Positions 5,116 to 6,821 of a stretch of DNA of 6,821 nt are shown here, piece by piece. A program made the position numbers and the translations under genes. Below the pieces are notes generated by a model, which saw nothing but the letters and a program-made list of their open reading frames with translations, did not search any database and was not told the DNA's origin. Position 1 is the first letter of the stretch. The number at the start of each line of letters is the position of its first letter. Location of the stretch: assembly GCA_964421495.1 (NCBI GenBank), contig CAYQXO010000135.1:1-6821 (forward strand), read 5' to 3'. Source of the DNA: CAJXOW01 sp964421495. Lineage in GTDB: Bacteria; Bacteroidota; Rhodothermia; Balneolales; Balneolaceae.

Positions 5116-6453
5116 TTATTGCAATTTTGGTCTGTAAAACATTAACTCAGCCAGATTGATCGACATTCTGAAACCCCAAATATTTTCTTTGACCAAACCA
5201 TCGGCGCGGGTACCTCTCAGACCGTAATGCACATTCAAGTCAACCGACGATCGGGAATCGGGAGATAAGATACCTATTCCGGCTGAAAATTTCACCGTTT
5301 CTATATTATTTCCTTGCAATTTTAAATGTCCCGTATCGTACGAAACACCGAAATTATACTTAAAGCGTGACCAAAATGTGTTGAATTCACCATGGAAAGG
5401 TCGGTATCGCGCTCCCAGCCCGGCTCTATAACGATCAACCAGGTTCGTGTTCGCTTCCCGGGAAAACCCATCGTACTCCGACCATTGGTTAAATTGCACT
5501 TCACCGCTTATACTCCACAACGCATTAGCCTGATAATTTATTCCGACCCCCGCCTCAAAAGGCACCTTCACCTCGCGTTCACCCTGGTAATCGTTATCAC
5601 CAATCTGGACGGTCCGGATTTGATTGGCCACCTCTTTATCCGCTTCCACCGTTCGTTCGGCCTTAAGATGCACAGGCAAGGATGCGGTTAGACCAATATC
5701 CAACTGATCATCCGGTTTCAATACGCTGACGGGAGAGATCAAAATTCCAAAACGATTACCAAATCCCCGGTGTGTCGTGGTTCGAGTTGCTTGCACGGTC
5801 CGATACTCATTCGAGCTGAATACGACGGACACGTTATCTTGTAATGGACCGTATACGTACGACCCGGCATAACCGGCGGACAAAAAGCTATTCACTTTCC
5901 ACCCCAATCCCAGCTCTAATCGATTCAAGCCTCCTGACCCGTGGTTTTCAACTCCGTATATCAAGGTATCACTGCCGTTGTTCTGTTCCGGCGTCAACGT
6001 CACCCGTTTAAACGAAGTAAACGTTCTTCGGGTGAGGGGATGCAGGGACATTGATAGACTTAATTCATCCTTTTTGATCGGAAACACTCCCTGAAACATA
6101 CTCAAATTCAAGCGTGCCGTCTTGGCACTACCCTGTCGATCATTGGCACTATAGTGAGTCAGATCCACTCCACCGGTGGCCTGGGACAGTACATTTTTGC
6201 CCCAAAATGCCGGATTAGCCAGACTCGGCGCATAGGAATCATATACCGCATATCCGACCAGTCCCATGCCATCCGCATAGGAAGCCCGGTAATCGACCGG
6301 CAGCCCCATTCCCTGAGAGGAATAAATGGAGCCGCTCGTTAATTTGTCAGGCTCAGAAACCTGACTAAATGCCGTTCCCGCGTTTAGTAGTAGGAATACT
6401 ATTGCCAGGTAAAAATATTTCAACTTAATCGTTTTATATATCTGTATTAACAA
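5116..6453 (-). CDS. Outer-membrane beta-barrel protein, FadL/OmpP1-like
   Basis: The product (445 residues from TTG 6453) carries a signal peptide: a short positively charged lead, the hydrophobic run YFYLAIVFLLLNAG, and a likely cleavage at AFS-Q (30/31). Then comes SIYSSQGMGLP and a GMGLVGYAVYDSYAPSLANPA segment (about 62-82), which resembles the N-terminal plug of FadL/OmpP1-type proteins. The rest alternates polar and hydrophobic residues in amphipathic strands rich in Tyr, Phe and Gly. The C-terminal strand GFRMSINLAELMFYRPKLQ resembles ends I recall from Bacteroidota outer-membrane proteins. There is no ATG near the front. TTG 6453 overlaps the upstream gene by 20 nt. TTG 6423 would leave a 10-nt gap and still give a good signal peptide (MKYFYL, 435 residues), and I cannot decide between them. 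The substrate is unknown. It likely works with the downstream TPR protein. Confidence 0.78.
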   Translation of the reverse strand: MLIQIYKTIKLKYFYLAIVFLLLNAGTAFSQVSEPDKLTSGSIYSSQGMGLPVDYRASYADGMGLVGYAVYDSYAPSLANPAFWGKNVLSQATGGVDLTHYSANDRQGSAKTARLNLSMFQGVFPIKKDELSLSMSLHPLTRRTFTSFKRVTLTPEQNNGSDTLIYGVENHGSGGLNRLELGLGWKVNSFLSAGYAGSYVYGPLQDNVSVVFSSNEYRTVQATRTTTHRGFGNRFGILISPVSVLKPDDQLDIGLTASLPVHLKAERTVEADKEVANQIRTVQIGDNDYQGEREVKVPFEAGVGINYQANALWSISGEVQFNQWSEYDGFSREANTNLVDRYRAGLGARYRPFHGEFNTFWSRFKYNFGVSYDTGHLKLQGNNIETVKFSAGIGILSPDSRSSVDLNVHYGLRGTRADGLVKENIWGFRMSINLAELMFYRPKLQ

Positions 6454-6821
6454 AGGTTAACAAAACTCTCGGATAGGATAAAACAGTAGATCTGATTATA
6501 CCGTCATTGGAACGAAGCGTACCAATGAAACGATCTTTCTCTTCGTCATTATTCTGATCTTCAATGAAAAGCTTTTGATTCACATACCGGGTCAAATCCG
6601 TTCTGAACGTAAAATCAGTTGAGTCGACCTGTACACTGAAAGAAGGTTGATTCGTCGTCAGTGGTGAATGCTCCAATTCCGCCGGATCCTGCAAATATAG
6701 ATTGAATACATCGGGTACCGGTCGCACGTGGTTCGCGGGCAACGTATTCATCATACGCTCATAATCCTGGTTTAATGTCATTTCGGCCCGGGAAATGTTC
6801 TGGGAACCCAGCGCAGAGGTA
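6434..6821 (-). CDS. C-terminal part of an unrecognised, probably exported protein
   Basis: The frame is open to the right edge of the window, so this is the last 128 residues of a longer protein. The first internal ATG (6781) is unlikely to be the start, because the frame continues upstream for 13 further codons (TSALGSQNISRAE) without a stop. The segment contains VFNLYLQDPAEL, SFSVQVDSTDFTFRTDLTRY and an ending SYPRVLLTFVNTDI. The alternating hydrophobic pattern suggests beta-sandwich structure. The DLTRYVN piece and the final strand faintly recall C-termini of extracellular Bacteroidota proteins such as DUF4270 or DNRLRE-type domains, but I do not assign a family. Its TAA lies 20 nt inside the longer reading of the barrel gene, so the two are almost certainly cotranscribed. 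The N-terminal part, needed to see a signal peptide or lipobox, is outside the window. Confidence 0.65.
   Translation of the reverse strand, partial: TSALGSQNISRAEMTLNQDYERMMNTLPANHVRPVPDVFNLYLQDPAELEHSPLTTNQPSFSVQVDSTDFTFRTDLTRYVNQKLFIEDQNNDEEKDRFIGTLRSNDGIIRSTVLSYPRVLLTFVNTDI

Noticed and set aside
5116..6453. Barrel protein as a type IX secretion component such as PorV
   Set aside because: The general FadL-like appearance is shared, but I see no PorV-specific motif or neighbouring T9SS genes.
1..6821. CRISPR array, insertion sequence, prophage or defence genes
   Set aside because: No spaced direct repeats, no transposase or integrase motifs and no terminal repeats are seen; the content is core housekeeping and envelope genes.

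Overview
The window looks like a core-genome segment of a Gram-negative bacterium related to the Bacteroidota, perhaps on the Balneolota/Rhodothermota side. Three things suggest this. An LPS-export ATPase (lptB) implies an outer membrane. An outer-membrane beta-barrel gene is followed by a secreted TPR protein whose C-terminus resembles, from memory, a Bacteroidota-type family. Strong Shine-Dalgarno sites are mostly absent. Formylglycinamidine synthesis uses separate PurS and PurQ subunits instead of the single long PurL common in mainstream Bacteroidota. The placement is inference; no taxonomic marker search could be run.

Left half, + strand (1-2129): four tightly packed genes. purS (missing at most one base of its start codon), clpS (8-nt gap), purQ (4-nt gap, TTG start) and, after a 66-nt gap, lptB. 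PurS and PurQ are the bridging and glutaminase subunits of formylglycinamidine ribonucleotide synthase; the small PurL they need is not in the window. ClpS, the N-degron adaptor of ClpAP/ClpCP proteolysis, sits between them. LptB powers LPS transport.

Right half, - strand (read from 6821 down to 2157): the 3' end of an unrecognised gene, then an outer-membrane beta-barrel protein of FadL/OmpP1-like appearance, then a secreted TPR protein with a two-cysteine C-terminal module, then a 376-nt gap, then rho. The first three are close together or overlapping and look like one envelope-related transcription unit. The gap before rho holds a candidate sigma70-like promoter and a perfect 7-bp hairpin in the presumed rho leader. 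Rho lacks the usual N-terminal helical domain; an in-frame stop rules out a longer form in this frame. lptB and rho converge with only 27 nt between their stop codons.

No mobile element, CRISPR array, tRNA or rRNA was seen. The points most worth following are the clpS insertion in the purS-purQ pair, the shortened Rho with its leader hairpin, and the barrel/TPR envelope pair with its cysteine-containing tail.
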